From: Serratia sp. PL17 | GTDB taxonomy: Bacteria > Pseudomonadota > Gammaproteobacteria > Enterobacterales > Enterobacteriaceae | Reading direction: 5' to 3' | Length of the DNA stretch: 64,000 nt | Assembly: GCF_017832355.1 (NCBI RefSeq) | Contig: NZ_JAFIBY010000007.1 | Coordinates: 224,411-288,410 of the forward strand | Part shown: positions 35,221 to 42,910 of the stretch, piece after piece | Layout of the letters: every line of letters starts with the position of its first letter | Position numbering within the stretch: position 1 is the first letter of the stretch | Translations under genes and position numbers: made by a program | Notes under the pieces: model-generated | Database searches by the model: none | What the model was told of the DNA's origin: nothing | Seen by the model: the letters and a program-made list of their open reading frames with translations, nothing else

Positions 35221-35393
35221 ACTTCGACTCGCTTAAATTTCTCTTTAAATCGCTCAAGTGGCTGCATGCATTCATACGGGTAGCCCTCTCGCATAAAAAT
35301 CACCTGTTGCGCCGCCCGATCCCAGCGAATGACAGTCACGCGATTACCGTGATCATCAAGGTATGGCCGGTTTAATGGGACTGATTGGCTCAT
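35217..35393 (-). CDS. DUF4222-like small protein
   Basis: 58 residues, beginning MSQSVPLNRPYLDDHGNRV and ending FKEKFKRVEV. The central HGNRVTVIRWDRAAQQVIFMREGYPYEC pattern is that of DUF4222 proteins of lambdoid phages. Its stop overlaps the replication gene start (ATGA). The function is unknown. Confidence 0.75.
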   Translation of the reverse strand: MSQSVPLNRPYLDDHGNRVTVIRWDRAAQQVIFMREGYPYECMQPLERFKEKFKRVEV

Positions 35394-35395
35394 GG

Positions 35396-36160
35396 TTAAC
35401 TCGCCATCAGTTCGGATGCGTAGCGCTCAGCGATCCACTGAATACCGCGTGGCGTTACCCTGGTCTGTGTAAAGGCGTGACCAGACTGCTCGGCGGTACC
35501 GGTTTTGACGGTGAAGTTTCCTGAGTGATGATGGCTGGCATATGGCAACAAATTCCCAGACTGACGGAACAGAACCTTGTCACGGATAAGTGCGTCGATC
35601 ATGGCTCTTTCTGGCATGTTGAGAACCTTGGCCGTTGCGCGGAGGCTTTTGGAACCAGCGGTTTCGACGTAGTGATCAACAAAAGCCACTTTCGGGGCAT
35701 CAGCCTGAACCTTCTGTTCAAGCACGGCTTTTTGTTCAGCAATATCAGCGGCTAGGCGCAAAGCTTCAGGGAGGGTCTGCGGCAATGCTGGACCCCGTTT
35801 CTGTTTCAGAATTTCAAGAACACTGCGGCGGACAGCCTTGGATTCGCGCATACCGACCAATACAGCCTGGTCGTTGGAAATACGGAGTTGCTCCGACTTT
35901 GTTCCGTTCAAATTTTGAACTACGAAAGTTTCGTAGTGGTCACCTTCAAGCTCATCTTTCACACGCAAAACAAAATCGTTGTTACGTACCGGCTTCTCTC
36001 CGTGAACAGAACGCGCCTTATTGATAATTCCCAGAAGCTCATCAGTGCCGATGAAATCGCCACCAGCCAGAGCAACGTTATTGCCAGGTGCTGGACTGTT
36101 TGCCATAATCAGGTTCTGGTTTGTCATATCGACCTTGCTATGGTTGCTTTGATAGTTCAT
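35396..36160 (-). CDS. Antirepressor-like protein with KilAC domain
   Basis: 254 residues. The C-terminal half (VAFVDHYVETAGSKSLRATAKVLNMPERAMIDALIRDKVLFRQSGNLLPY..HAFTQTRVTPRGIQWIAERY) is a KilA-C DNA-binding domain. The N-terminal half (GTDELLGIINKARSVHGEKPVRNNDFVLRVKDELEGDHYETFVVQN) is a separate domain of the Rha/antirepressor kind. It could relieve CI repression or act on host regulators. It is the gene after the frame-broken orf in the PR operon. Confidence 0.8.
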   Translation of the reverse strand: MNYQSNHSKVDMTNQNLIMANSPAPGNNVALAGGDFIGTDELLGIINKARSVHGEKPVRNNDFVLRVKDELEGDHYETFVVQNLNGTKSEQLRISNDQAVLVGMRESKAVRRSVLEILKQKRGPALPQTLPEALRLAADIAEQKAVLEQKVQADAPKVAFVDHYVETAGSKSLRATAKVLNMPERAMIDALIRDKVLFRQSGNLLPYASHHHSGNFTVKTGTAEQSGHAFTQTRVTPRGIQWIAERYASELMAS

Positions 36161-36176
36161 GACATTCCTCTCTTAG

Positions 36177-36442
36177 TTAGAAAAGTGATGGCCGACCAGT
36201 TGCAGCTGCTCGGCTTTTTTTCTTCCCTGCCACAGGCTTCTCGTCCTTTGTGCAACTTCCCAGCACATGCCGCCGAGCCATTGCGAGACAGTCGTCATAC
36301 ATCGCACCTTTCTTGCTCGCCTGTGACTTCCGGCGATACAGATCCGCTGCGTACTGCCCCCCCCTACAGCTAACGCCTCACTGAAACCCTCGGCTATCAG
36401 CTGTTTCCTGACGTTTTCATAAACGAATATGTCCCAAGCCAT
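36177..36442 (-). pseudogene. Small early gene broken at a G8 tract
   Basis: From ATG 36442 the protein begins MAWDIFVYENVRKQLIAEGFSEALAVGG. At a run of eight G (minus strand; 36357-36364) the frame turns into unlikely sequence, while the -1 related frame continues as QYAADLYRRKSQASKKGAMYDDCLAMARRHVLGSC to TAA at 36177. Nine G would join the two. The intact form is a small hydrophilic protein found next to cII in enterobacterial phages; its function is unknown. A homopolymer error in the sequence is possible. Confidence 0.7.
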
Positions 36443-36766
36443 TTAGTCCCATCCCAGCGGCCCTGGTCGGCTGCGCTCTGCTTTCAATCCGATATCAGCC
36501 AATGTCTCGACTGATGCCAAATAATCCCGAGATACCAGCACTGCCTCAGGTGGTGCGGCCTGAATACCCAGAAACGCCAACTCCTTAGCCATCGCTGCGA
36601 AGTGCCCCTCACCTTTACGGCGACTTGCCGTTGACTCACTAATCCCGAGGTGCTCGGCGTAGGCCTTCTGTCCCACTGATGCAAGACGGTTGAGTAACAC
36701 CCCCTCAATCTCAACCGGGTTGATAATCGGCGGTTCTAACTTGCGTGCTATTGCATTGTTTTCCAT
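36443..36766 (-). CDS. cII: CII-type transcriptional activator
   Basis: 107 residues: LNRLASVGQKAYAEHLGISESTASRRKGEGHFAAMAKELAFLG is the CII helix-turn-helix core with the LGISESTASR recognition helix. It would activate cI and int promoters at the lysis-lysogeny decision. Location directly after cro in the PR operon is the standard one. Its stop is directly followed by the next start. Confidence 0.88.
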   Translation of the reverse strand: MENNAIARKLEPPIINPVEIEGVLLNRLASVGQKAYAEHLGISESTASRRKGEGHFAAMAKELAFLGIQAAPPEAVLVSRDYLASVETLADIGLKAERSRPGPLGWD

Positions 36767-36790
36767 TGATAATTGTCCTTATTCACTGAA

Positions 36791-37021
36791 CTAGCAGTGC
36801 ATCCTGTCTGGGTTAGCTTTCTCCAGAAGATCCGCAGCGATGATTGCGCCATTAGAATGACTGGCCAGAATTTCCGCGTAGTTCGTTTTGCCGGTGTATT
36901 CAGTCCGAGGTAAACAACCTTTGCTTTGCCATTTCTGAATCGCAGTAACAGACCGTTCGCAGATTTCTGCTGCTTTAGCAGGGCCACCTACAGCTTTAAT
37001 GGCTTTCTTTACTTCGTTCAT
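36791..37021 (-). CDS. cro: Cro-like repressor (YdaS/Cro family)
   Basis: 76 residues beginning MNEVKKAIKAVGGPAKAAEICERSVTAIQKWQSKGCLPRTEYTGKTNYAEILA, the YdaS/Cro helix-turn-helix pattern. It is divergent from cI and transcribed from PR, whose -10/-35 and operators lie in the 85-base gap. Binding there should lower cI and early transcription. Confidence 0.88.
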   Translation of the reverse strand: MNEVKKAIKAVGGPAKAAEICERSVTAIQKWQSKGCLPRTEYTGKTNYAEILASHSNGAIIAADLLEKANPDRMHC

Positions 37022-37045
37022 GGTTTATCTCCACAACCAAAAAAT

Positions 37046-37112
37046 AACTATTGGTTGATGTTATAGCACAACTGATAGTTGAGTCAATCTATAAGAGAAT
37101 CAACCAATGGTT
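37046..37112. promoter_or_regulatory. OR-type operators with PR and PRM
   Basis: Three 11-bp sites of form AACnnnnnGTT: AACTATTGGTT (37046), AACTGATAGTT (37070) and AACCAATGGTT (37102). PR on the minus strand has TTGACT (37087-37082), 16 bp, then TGC-TATAAC (37065-37060), an extended -10, with the middle operator in its spacer. PRM on the plus strand has TATAAG at 37090 and no good -35. The third operator covers the cI start codon, so cI mRNA from PRM would have almost no leader. Confidence 0.8.
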
Positions 37113-37853
37113 ACTAAAAACGAATTACGCGAAAGATTTGCAGAGCGGCTAAAGCTGGCCTGCGATGAGGCTGGCGTAAGGCTTCATGGGCGAGCGGTAG
37201 ACATTAAAGCGGCTCTTAAAAAGCGCGGCATTAGCGTTACTACAACTGCTGTTGGGAAATGGCTTAATGCTGAATCCAGTCCTGAGGGTGATCGTATCGT
37301 TGCTCTTTCCGAATGGCTCGGCGTTAGGGCTGAGTGGCTCGAGTATGGGCGTGGGAATAGCAGGGATAGCGCTGTAATCCCCTTCGATGATGACTCGGGG
37401 GATGATGCTACTGCAGAAGTAATCGATGACGAGGAGCATATCGAACTCCCCCTCCTTGATGTGCGATTTTCTGCAGGTGATGGCACATACGACATGGTTG
37501 AGAAACCTGAATCCACGTTCACATTCAGGCGTCAATTCCTCCATGAAATGGGGGTATCTACAACAGCAGCAAAGCTTGTAAAAATATCAGGATCTAGCAT
37601 GGAGCCTCGACTGCAGGATGGCGACGTGGTGGGGATAAATACCAACGATACCCGCATCCGTGAAGGTAAGACCTACGCGATACGCCACGGTAACCTGCTG
37701 CGAGTGAAGGTTTTAATAGAGCATCCTGACGGCGGTGTAACCATCCGCTCACTCAATAAAGACGAGTACGGTGATGAGCATCTCAGCTACCAGCAACGCA
37801 AAGAGCAGCTGGTAGTTCTGGGCCGTGTATTCTGGTCGTCCTCAACCTGGTAA
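37107..37853 (+). CDS. cI: CI-type prophage repressor with S24 protease domain
   Basis: 248 residues. The N-terminal helix-turn-helix (LRERFAERLKLACDEAG..VDIKAALKKRGISVTTTAVGKWLNAES) binds the AACCAATGGTT operators. The C-terminal part is a LexA/S24 domain with SGSSMEPRLQDGD (nucleophile Ser) and the general-base Lys in NLLRVKVL. An Ala-Gly bond in VRFSAGDG is the likely self-cleavage site, so induction by RecA is expected. A strong terminator follows. Confidence 0.93.
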   Translation: MVTKNELRERFAERLKLACDEAGVRLHGRAVDIKAALKKRGISVTTTAVGKWLNAESSPEGDRIVALSEWLGVRAEWLEYGRGNSRDSAVIPFDDDSGDDATAEVIDDEEHIELPLLDVRFSAGDGTYDMVEKPESTFTFRRQFLHEMGVSTTAAKLVKISGSSMEPRLQDGDVVGINTNDTRIREGKTYAIRHGNLLRVKVLIEHPDGGVTIRSLNKDEYGDEHLSYQQRKEQLVVLGRVFWSSSTW

Positions 37854-37867
37854 ATACTCAAATCAAC

Positions 37868-37894
37868 AAACCGGCCGATTGGCCGGTTTTTTTT
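37868..37894 (+). terminator. Terminator of cI
   Basis: AAACCGGCC-GATT-GGCCGGTTT runs into eight T residues, 15 bases after the cI stop. Confidence 0.92.
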
Positions 37895-37988
37895 CGTCCA
37901 AAAATCCTCTCTCGCCTCCAGCACGATTTATTTTAAAAAAATAACAAACCAAACATCAACTACATAAATAAAAATCAACCACAAAATC

Positions 37989-38028
37989 AACCAATGGTAT
38001 TGACTAAAAATAACCAATGGTTGATTAT
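37989..38028 (+). promoter_or_regulatory. OL-type operators and PL promoter
   Basis: AACCAATGGTA (37989) and AACCAATGGTT (38012) repeat the OR sites at a 23-base spacing. PL has TTGACT at 38000-38005, a 17-bp spacer that contains the second operator, and GATTAT at 38023-38028. It would drive the plus-strand early genes up to xis under CI control. Confidence 0.82.
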
Positions 38029-38034
38029 TGGTTC

Positions 38035-38208
38035 ATCGACAGCAACAACGTCACCGGCAGGAAGCCAAACAGGTAAGACGCCCAGGGGTGAGCGATGTAA
38101 TCACTCCCCGGCCCCGAGAGGGATCGACCGGAGACGTTCTTTAGGGAAAGAGTGAACCTATAAAGCGTTCTGTGGGGCGCTTCATTAAGACCACTGAGGA
38201 GTAACACG
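38035..38208 (+). promoter_or_regulatory. Structured leader of the PL transcript
   Basis: About 174 bases run from the predicted PL start to the first gene with no coding sequence. It can pair CACTC (38101 region) with GAGTG (38146 region) and AAGCG with CGCTT (38163-38182), with a GC-rich section between them. No N-like gene was recognised in the operon, so an RNA-based antiterminator of the HK022 put kind is a possibility. Confidence 0.4.
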
Positions 38209-38376
38209 ATGAAAGCGATAAACGAGCATGTTGGTTGGGGAGTTGATGGGCACGGCATAAAAGTTCTTTTCTGCAACAGTTGCCGCGCAGTTTTTTACCG
38301 CACCGAGAACGCAGGTAAAGCAATTCAGGCTCAGCGCATCTTCAGCAAAAAGCACCAGTGTGCCGCAATCAATTAA
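38209..38376 (+). CDS. Small early protein, first gene of PL operon
   Basis: 55 residues: MKAINEHVGWGVDGHGIKVL, then FCNSCRAVFYRTENAGKAIQ and HQCAAIN. ATG at 38209 follows GAGGAG by 8 bases. The CxxC with a later His/Cys hints at a small zinc-binding protein. Lambdoid phages have N or host-takeover peptides at this position, but this one has no Arg-rich N-like motif. The function is unknown. Confidence 0.7.
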   Translation: MKAINEHVGWGVDGHGIKVLFCNSCRAVFYRTENAGKAIQAQRIFSKKHQCAAIN

Positions 38377-38417
38377 CACCTCCCGCGCCCTACGGGGCGC
38401 CAATAAGGAAAATGCGT

Positions 38418-38792
38418 ATGAAAAAGATCGCCTTGGCCCTGTCCCTACTAGCTCTGACTGGTTGCGATAACGACGCTAACGTGGTTTCACGTAATCTCAG
38501 CACCGCATCTGACAACTTTGAAGTTAACCGAAGGGTTGTGTTCTATAACGGCATCACCGGCGACTACATGTTATCGATTGAAGGGCTTTGCTCTAAGGAC
38601 AACAGCAGCACAGCCAATACACTTGGAATCGTTTGCAAGGTCGGGCCAAGCCAGTACAAAAAACACATGCTGGGTTTATCCGATAACGTAACTTTCTTTA
38701 TCGAGCAGATAGATGGTGTCAAGGCCAGCCCTTACTTCTACCGCGTGACATTCAAACCATCAGTGATCATCCCTGATATCGACGTTCGCTAA
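38418..38792 (+). CDS. Small beta-sandwich-type lipoprotein
   Basis: The start at 38418 (AAGGAA 7 bases before) gives 124 residues with a lipoprotein signal MKKIALALSLLALTGC and a mature beta-rich domain (NRRVVFYNGITGDYMLSIEGLCS, FFIEQIDGVKASPYFYRVTFKPSV). Such lipoproteins are common near cI in lambdoid prophages. A role in surface exclusion is often proposed and not shown here. Confidence 0.8.
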   Translation: MKKIALALSLLALTGCDNDANVVSRNLSTASDNFEVNRRVVFYNGITGDYMLSIEGLCSKDNSSTANTLGIVCKVGPSQYKKHMLGLSDNVTFFIEQIDGVKASPYFYRVTFKPSVIIPDIDVR

Positions 38793-38824
38793 TCGCACTG
38801 CGCAGGCGGCGCACTGAGGCAATC

Positions 38825-38911
38825 ATGACTTTTAATCAAATCGTCTGGCTGGGCGTGGTTGTCATCTGCGTCGCGTTATGGTCAGTGGTTGGCTTTTACG
38901 TAGCCAGATAA
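38825..38911 (+). CDS. 28-residue membrane peptide
   Basis: MTFNQIVWLGVVVICVALWS is almost wholly one membrane helix, ended by VVGFYVAR. It lies after the lipoprotein gene and before a terminator. No recognised family; small phage membrane peptides of this kind are common. Confidence 0.45.
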   Translation: MTFNQIVWLGVVVICVALWSVVGFYVAR

Positions 38912-39019
38912 AGCTTTCAGCCCGGAGGGATGCGGTTTTTTATTGGGCTTAAAAGTAAAGGCATCTGAAGCCAGGCATCATCCTGGCCCCCACCATAACA
39001 CCCTCTTATCTTCCAATTT

Positions 39020-39044
39020 GCCCCGTTGTTCGGGGCTCTTTTTT
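39020..39044 (+). terminator. Terminator in the early operon
   Basis: GCCCCG-TTGTT-CGGGGC is followed by TCTTTTTT. Early genes continue beyond it, so passage would need antitermination. The bases around it (38912-39109) hold no other clear element. Confidence 0.85.
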
Positions 39045-39109
39045 CACATCACTAAGCGTTCCGTTCGTGGTGCGCTTACCCATGTGAATTTCTACCGAGA
39101 GGACATGTC

Positions 39110-39343
39110 ATGATACCAATCCCCATGACCACCACCTGCGAGCACTGCAAAAAAGTGCTGCCGAAGTCTGACTGCAAATATGTGAAGGTTCAGCGTTACG
39201 TCTTCGGGCGATTTCAAACTGTGGACATACTAGTTTGCGCTGATCGTTGCGCTAACTACTACGCAGTCCGCCAAAACATCAAAACGCTTCAGCATCGCCT
39301 GCGCTGCATACAATCACAGCGGAGGTCAACATGGTTAGCCTAA
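39110..39343 (+). CDS. Small Cys-rich protein
   Basis: 77 residues with TTTCEHCKKVLPKSDC in the first 22 positions and CADRCANYY later: two CxxC-type pairs that suggest a zinc ribbon. GAGAGGA precedes the start. The family is not recognised. It overlaps the next gene by 13 bases. Confidence 0.65.
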   Translation: MIPIPMTTTCEHCKKVLPKSDCKYVKVQRYVFGRFQTVDILVCADRCANYYAVRQNIKTLQHRLRCIQSQRRSTWLA

Positions 39344-39471
39344 ATGCACGGATCCAGCATAAACACGATTTGAATGGCGGCCACTTTGCGACAAAGCGTC
39401 GAGGCAAACACGTTTTTTATCTGACCGTTCTTTCTTTGTGCCTGCTGGCAGTAGGCGCTGTATGGAACTGA
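39331..39471 (+). CDS. Small membrane protein
   Basis: 46 residues: a basic N-terminus (HKHDLNGGHFATKRRGKH) followed by one membrane helix (VFYLTVLSLCLLAVGAVW). The start is preceded by GGAGGT at an ideal distance. Unknown function. Confidence 0.6.
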   Translation: MVSLNARIQHKHDLNGGHFATKRRGKHVFYLTVLSLCLLAVGAVWN

Positions 39472-39656
39472 CGATTATTGAAACGCCGACGCGTCAACAG
39501 CTCGCCGCAGAATACCTCATCCTTTCCATTTGCATCGCCAACAAACTGGACGCTTCCGACCTAGATCGGTTAGCGAGCCGACTGGCTCAAATTGACGCCG
39601 TCGCCGATGCCCGAACTGTTGGAACAAATCATGAGCATTACCTTTCGTGTAGTTGA
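39462..39656 (+). CDS. Small helical protein
   Basis: 64 residues from ATG 39462, which overlaps the previous stop: MELTIIETPTRQQLAAEYLI, then IANKLDASDLDRLASRLAQID. Acidic, helical, unknown. It overlaps the exonuclease start by 26 bases. Confidence 0.6.
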   Translation: MELTIIETPTRQQLAAEYLILSICIANKLDASDLDRLASRLAQIDAVADARTVGTNHEHYLSCS

Positions 39657-40302
39657 TACTGAAACCACCAGCTTTGAGGGCGGCGTGGTCGAGATTGCCA
39701 GCGTCGACATCGTTAACGGTGTTATTTGCAATCCCATGAGCGACCTTGTGCGCCCTCCTGAGCCCATCGGGTTCGAGGCCATGGCCATACATCACATCAC
39801 TGAGGAAATGGTCGCTGACGCCCCGCTGATTGACGAGGTGATAGGCCGCTACCTTGGTGCCGATCTCTATGTTGCACACAATGCCGCTTTTGACCGTGAG
39901 AAGCTTCCGCAAATCGCGGGCCCATGGATTTGCACGCTGAAGCTGGCACGCAAGCTGTGGCCTGAAGAGCGGCATGGCAACCAGTATCTGCGCTATCGCT
40001 TCGGGCTTAAGCCCGATGTGCCTGAAGGTCTCTATGCCCACCGTGCGCTCTATGACTGCTACGTTACGGCAACCAACCTGCTTTACATGAACAGCATTGC
40101 GCGCTGGAGCATTGCGCAGATGCGCGACATAACGACCAACCCGTCTCTGTTGCACGCCATGCCATTCGGAAAACACAAGGGCAAGACCTTCGTTGATATC
40201 GCCGCCGAGGATCCTGGTTACTTCCGTTGGGCCCTGGCAAATATGGATTTGAACGAAGACCAGGAATACACGATTAAACAGGTTATGGGAGCAATGTTCT
40301 GA
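39631..40302 (+). CDS. DnaQ-like 3'-5' exonuclease, ExoX type
   Basis: 223 residues from ATG 39631. ExoI VVDTETT, ExoII AHNAAFDREKLP and ExoIII YAHRALYDCYVT give the DEDDh set. The C-terminal part (MPFGKHKGKTFVDIAAEDPGYFRWAL) is the small domain of exodeoxyribonuclease X. It is the first of four genes for DNA recombination. The stop overlaps the next start. Confidence 0.9.
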   Translation: MSITFRVVDTETTSFEGGVVEIASVDIVNGVICNPMSDLVRPPEPIGFEAMAIHHITEEMVADAPLIDEVIGRYLGADLYVAHNAAFDREKLPQIAGPWICTLKLARKLWPEERHGNQYLRYRFGLKPDVPEGLYAHRALYDCYVTATNLLYMNSIARWSIAQMRDITTNPSLLHAMPFGKHKGKTFVDIAAEDPGYFRWALANMDLNEDQEYTIKQVMGAMF

Positions 40303-40967
40303 TGGGCATACCCGTGCTAATTCTTGGCGATTCCGGCTCTGGAAAGTCTGCCAGCATGATGAAACTAAACCCCGAGGAGGGGTTTCTCATCAACCCGGAA
40401 AATAAACGCCTCCCCTTTAAATCGTCCGGTTGGACACCCCGAAACTTCGACAAAAAAACCGGCAATGTATTTTTCACCGATTTAGCCAGCGACATCGTGC
40501 TGATTATTCAACACGCAAGGCGTGCAGGTAAACGGTTTGTCGTAGTAGACGATTTTCAGTACGTCATGGCGAATCAGTTTATGCGCCGGCGCAGTGAAAA
40601 ATCTTTCGAGAAGTTTACTGAAATTGGGGGCGGAGCCTGGGACGCCATACGGGCCGCGCAATCAGCGGACGATAGCCTGATTGTCTACTTCTTGGCGCAC
40701 ACCGAAGAAACACCCGGCGGCCGCGTGAAAATGAAAACCATCGGCAAAATGCTTGATGAGAAAATCACCGTAGAAGGCATGTTCACCATCGCGCTCAGAA
40801 CCGGTGTTGCCGACGGCCGTTACTACTTCACCACGCAATCCGATGGAACTGACCCAGTTAAATCACCTATCGGACTTTTCGACTCATTTCAAATCGACAA
40901 TGACCTGAGCGCCGTAGACGCGGCGATCCGTGACTATTACGAACTTAACGACGGAGTAACCGAATAA
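40302..40967 (+). CDS. Sak4-like ATPase (AAA_24), recombination
   Basis: 221 residues with Walker A GDSGSGKS at residues 9-16 and Walker B FVVVDDFQYV, then the AHTEETPGGRVKMKTIGKMLDEKI pattern of phage AAA_24 proteins. Sak4 proteins are RecA-like single-strand annealing or exchange factors that work with an SSB, which is the next gene. Its stop overlaps that start by one base. Confidence 0.85.
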   Translation: MGIPVLILGDSGSGKSASMMKLNPEEGFLINPENKRLPFKSSGWTPRNFDKKTGNVFFTDLASDIVLIIQHARRAGKRFVVVDDFQYVMANQFMRRRSEKSFEKFTEIGGGAWDAIRAAQSADDSLIVYFLAHTEETPGGRVKMKTIGKMLDEKITVEGMFTIALRTGVADGRYYFTTQSDGTDPVKSPIGLFDSFQIDNDLSAVDAAIRDYYELNDGVTE

Positions 40968-41653
40968 TGCAACCAATGTTCACTTTTGACGACGAATCAG
41001 CGCGTACCGCTGGCGCAGGCGGAGCATCAGAAACTGGTGCTTATGCAGGTAATATTAGTGCCGCCATCTTCACCACCGGCAGAGACTCGCAATCTGAAGC
41101 CATGGAGTTCTCTATCGATTCCGATGTGGGGAAAATTAACTACCTACGCATCAACTACAAAGGCCGTGAGGGCCAACCATTGAAGCATGGTGCAGCGCTG
41201 ATAAATGCGATCATGGGACTCACCAAAGTGAAGCAGTTAAATGCCGTCGAGATGACCAACGGTGACGGCGAAATTGAGTTGCACTGCAAAGAACTGGAAG
41301 GCAAGCCGATCGGTTTCGTATTGCAAAAAATTCTCTATACCAAAAATGACGGCGGTGACGGTTATAAGTTCGATGTTAAGCAGGTTTTTGGGGCCAACAC
41401 ACGGAAAACCTACAAAGAAGCAATCGACAACACCCCTGCAGAAGCTGTTGCCAAGCTGCTGGCCGTTCTTAAGGACAAAGATGAGCGTATTGCTAATGAT
41501 GCCCCGCAACATTCGGGCAGCCAGCAACAGCGCTCCATGCTGGGAAATAACGCCAACCAACAACCTCAATCCAGACTTCAGCAAGCATCCGCCAACAGGC
41601 AGAATCAGAACACCCAAAGCGCTCCTGACTTCGACGACGATATCCCCTTCTGA
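40967..41653 (+). CDS. SSB-like protein with exact E. coli-type C-terminal tip
   Basis: 228 residues. The N-terminal 150 residues form a beta-rich domain (AYAGNISAAIF..NYLRINYKGREGQPLKHGAALINAIM) similar to DUF669-type phage ssDNA-binding proteins. A Gln/Asn/Ser linker follows, and the protein ends DFDDDIPF, the same last eight residues as E. coli SSB. That tip binds host proteins such as RecQ, PriA, ExoI and RecO. Partner of the Sak4-like protein by position. Confidence 0.85.
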   Translation: MQPMFTFDDESARTAGAGGASETGAYAGNISAAIFTTGRDSQSEAMEFSIDSDVGKINYLRINYKGREGQPLKHGAALINAIMGLTKVKQLNAVEMTNGDGEIELHCKELEGKPIGFVLQKILYTKNDGGDGYKFDVKQVFGANTRKTYKEAIDNTPAEAVAKLLAVLKDKDERIANDAPQHSGSQQQRSMLGNNANQQPQSRLQQASANRQNQNTQSAPDFDDDIPF

Positions 41654-41745
41654 GCTGGCCTCTATAAAACATAGCCCTGCCATTCAGGGCTAAGGCTTCT
41701 CTACGCCTAAATTTCACAACCTTGATTAAATCGGCAGGAAAACCA

Positions 41746-42588
41746 ATGGCTAACTCATTTAAGCAGATGTTCAACAACGGAACTATCAAGCGTCCTGATG
41801 GCCGCATGACGATGCTTCTGGATGACATTCACGTCCAGGAGGGGTTTAACAAGCGAGTCGAAAACGAACACACCCTGGCGGAAGACGAAAAACTTTTTCA
41901 GCACCTTATGAAGGGTAAGCAAGTCCCGCCATTAGAAGTCAGGCCGCGTGATGATGGCGGTGTTTGGGTCGTAGAAGGCCACCGCCGTCGCCGTGCATAT
42001 AGTCGCTGCCGTGACGCTGGCAAGCCGATACAACGCATACAGATAATTCAATTCACCGGGAACGATGTAGAGCGTATCGCACGCATCATGAACAGCAATA
42101 CCCAACTCCCCTTATCCCCTTACGAGCAATCACTCGTCGTGAAAGAGCTGGCTGGGTTCAACCTTTCCCCTGATGAAATCGCCGCATTGGTCGGCAAGAG
42201 CCGCGCTACGGTCGATAAGCTGCTGGCATTCAGCCAAGCAAATCACGATGTTCAGGCGCTTGTTAGAGAAGGTTCTGTTGCCGTTGATGCTGCTGTAGAC
42301 CGTGTGAAAGAGCATGGCGAAGCGGCAGGAAAAGTGCTTGCCGTTGACGTCGAAAAGGCAAAGAAAGCAGGAAAAAAGAAGGTCACCAAGTCCTTCATCA
42401 CCCCCTTATTCAGCGCGACACGTGCACGCAGATTATGCGAGCTGCTCTATGACGCCTCGCCAATGCTCCGCGAAGAGGGTGACGTTCTGCTGCTCTTGCC
42501 GGGAACCAGAGAAGAAATAAACAAAATCCTCAACGAGTACCGGCAACAGAACCCTGCTCAGGAGGCCTGTGATGATCAAGCGCTTTAA
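41746..42588 (+). CDS. ParB/Spo0J-like protein
   Basis: 280 residues from ATG 41746 (AGGAAA before). The N-terminal ParB nuclease-like domain has LEVRPRDDGGVWVVEGHRRRRAYSRC (GHRR box), followed by a helix-turn-helix (YEQSLVVKELAGFNLSPDEIAALVGKSRATVDKLLAF). No ParA gene is present, so plasmid-type partition is unlikely. ParB-like phage proteins are thought to act in DNA processing or regulation. Confidence 0.85.
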   Translation: MANSFKQMFNNGTIKRPDGRMTMLLDDIHVQEGFNKRVENEHTLAEDEKLFQHLMKGKQVPPLEVRPRDDGGVWVVEGHRRRRAYSRCRDAGKPIQRIQIIQFTGNDVERIARIMNSNTQLPLSPYEQSLVVKELAGFNLSPDEIAALVGKSRATVDKLLAFSQANHDVQALVREGSVAVDAAVDRVKEHGEAAGKVLAVDVEKAKKAGKKKVTKSFITPLFSATRARRLCELLYDASPMLREEGDVLLLLPGTREEINKILNEYRQQNPAQEACDDQAL

Positions 42589-42910
42589 TCCTGACTTTTT
42601 GCTGAGCATTTCTCATGAGAACGCTTATATGCGTGAAACCCCGGAGGGTGGTTACGTGGACTATCGCGACTATGCATCCCTGTTTGCTGAACTGGAGGCT
42701 GTGAAGGCCAAGTGCGATGCGCTGGCTGTGGAGAGTGGGAAACTCAAAGAAATGAACAGCAGCCTGTGCGCTGAACTGCAGGAGTATGAGAGCGATAACG
42801 ATGATTTCGGGCCAGCACCGCAGTCGGTTGTTAACTGCTTCGCACTGCTCACTCCCAACACTGACGCCGCCCTTGCCTGCCCATGTCATGGAGGTCCGAA
42901 AAAACCATGA
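42572..42910 (+). CDS. Small coiled-coil early protein
   Basis: 112 residues from ATG 42572, overlapping parB. A coil (FAELEAVKAKCDALAVESGKLKEMNSSLCAELQEYESDNDD) is flanked by short ends and a Cys pair (CPCHG). Similar coils occur in Ea22-type early proteins of lambdoid phages. Unknown function. Confidence 0.6.
   Translation: MIKRFNPDFLLSISHENAYMRETPEGGYVDYRDYASLFAELEAVKAKCDALAVESGKLKEMNSSLCAELQEYESDNDDFGPAPQSVVNCFALLTPNTDAALACPCHGGPKKP

Noticed and set aside
36173..36356. Zero-frame continuation of the small gene after the G8 tract
   Set aside because: Its sequence is Trp/Cys-rich and unlike a folded protein, while the other frame gives a coherent protein; treated as frameshifted.
41746..42588. 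Plasmid-type partition system from the ParB-like gene
   Set aside because: No ParA, no centromere-like repeat nearby, and the phage integrates with its own Int, so a partition role is not supported.
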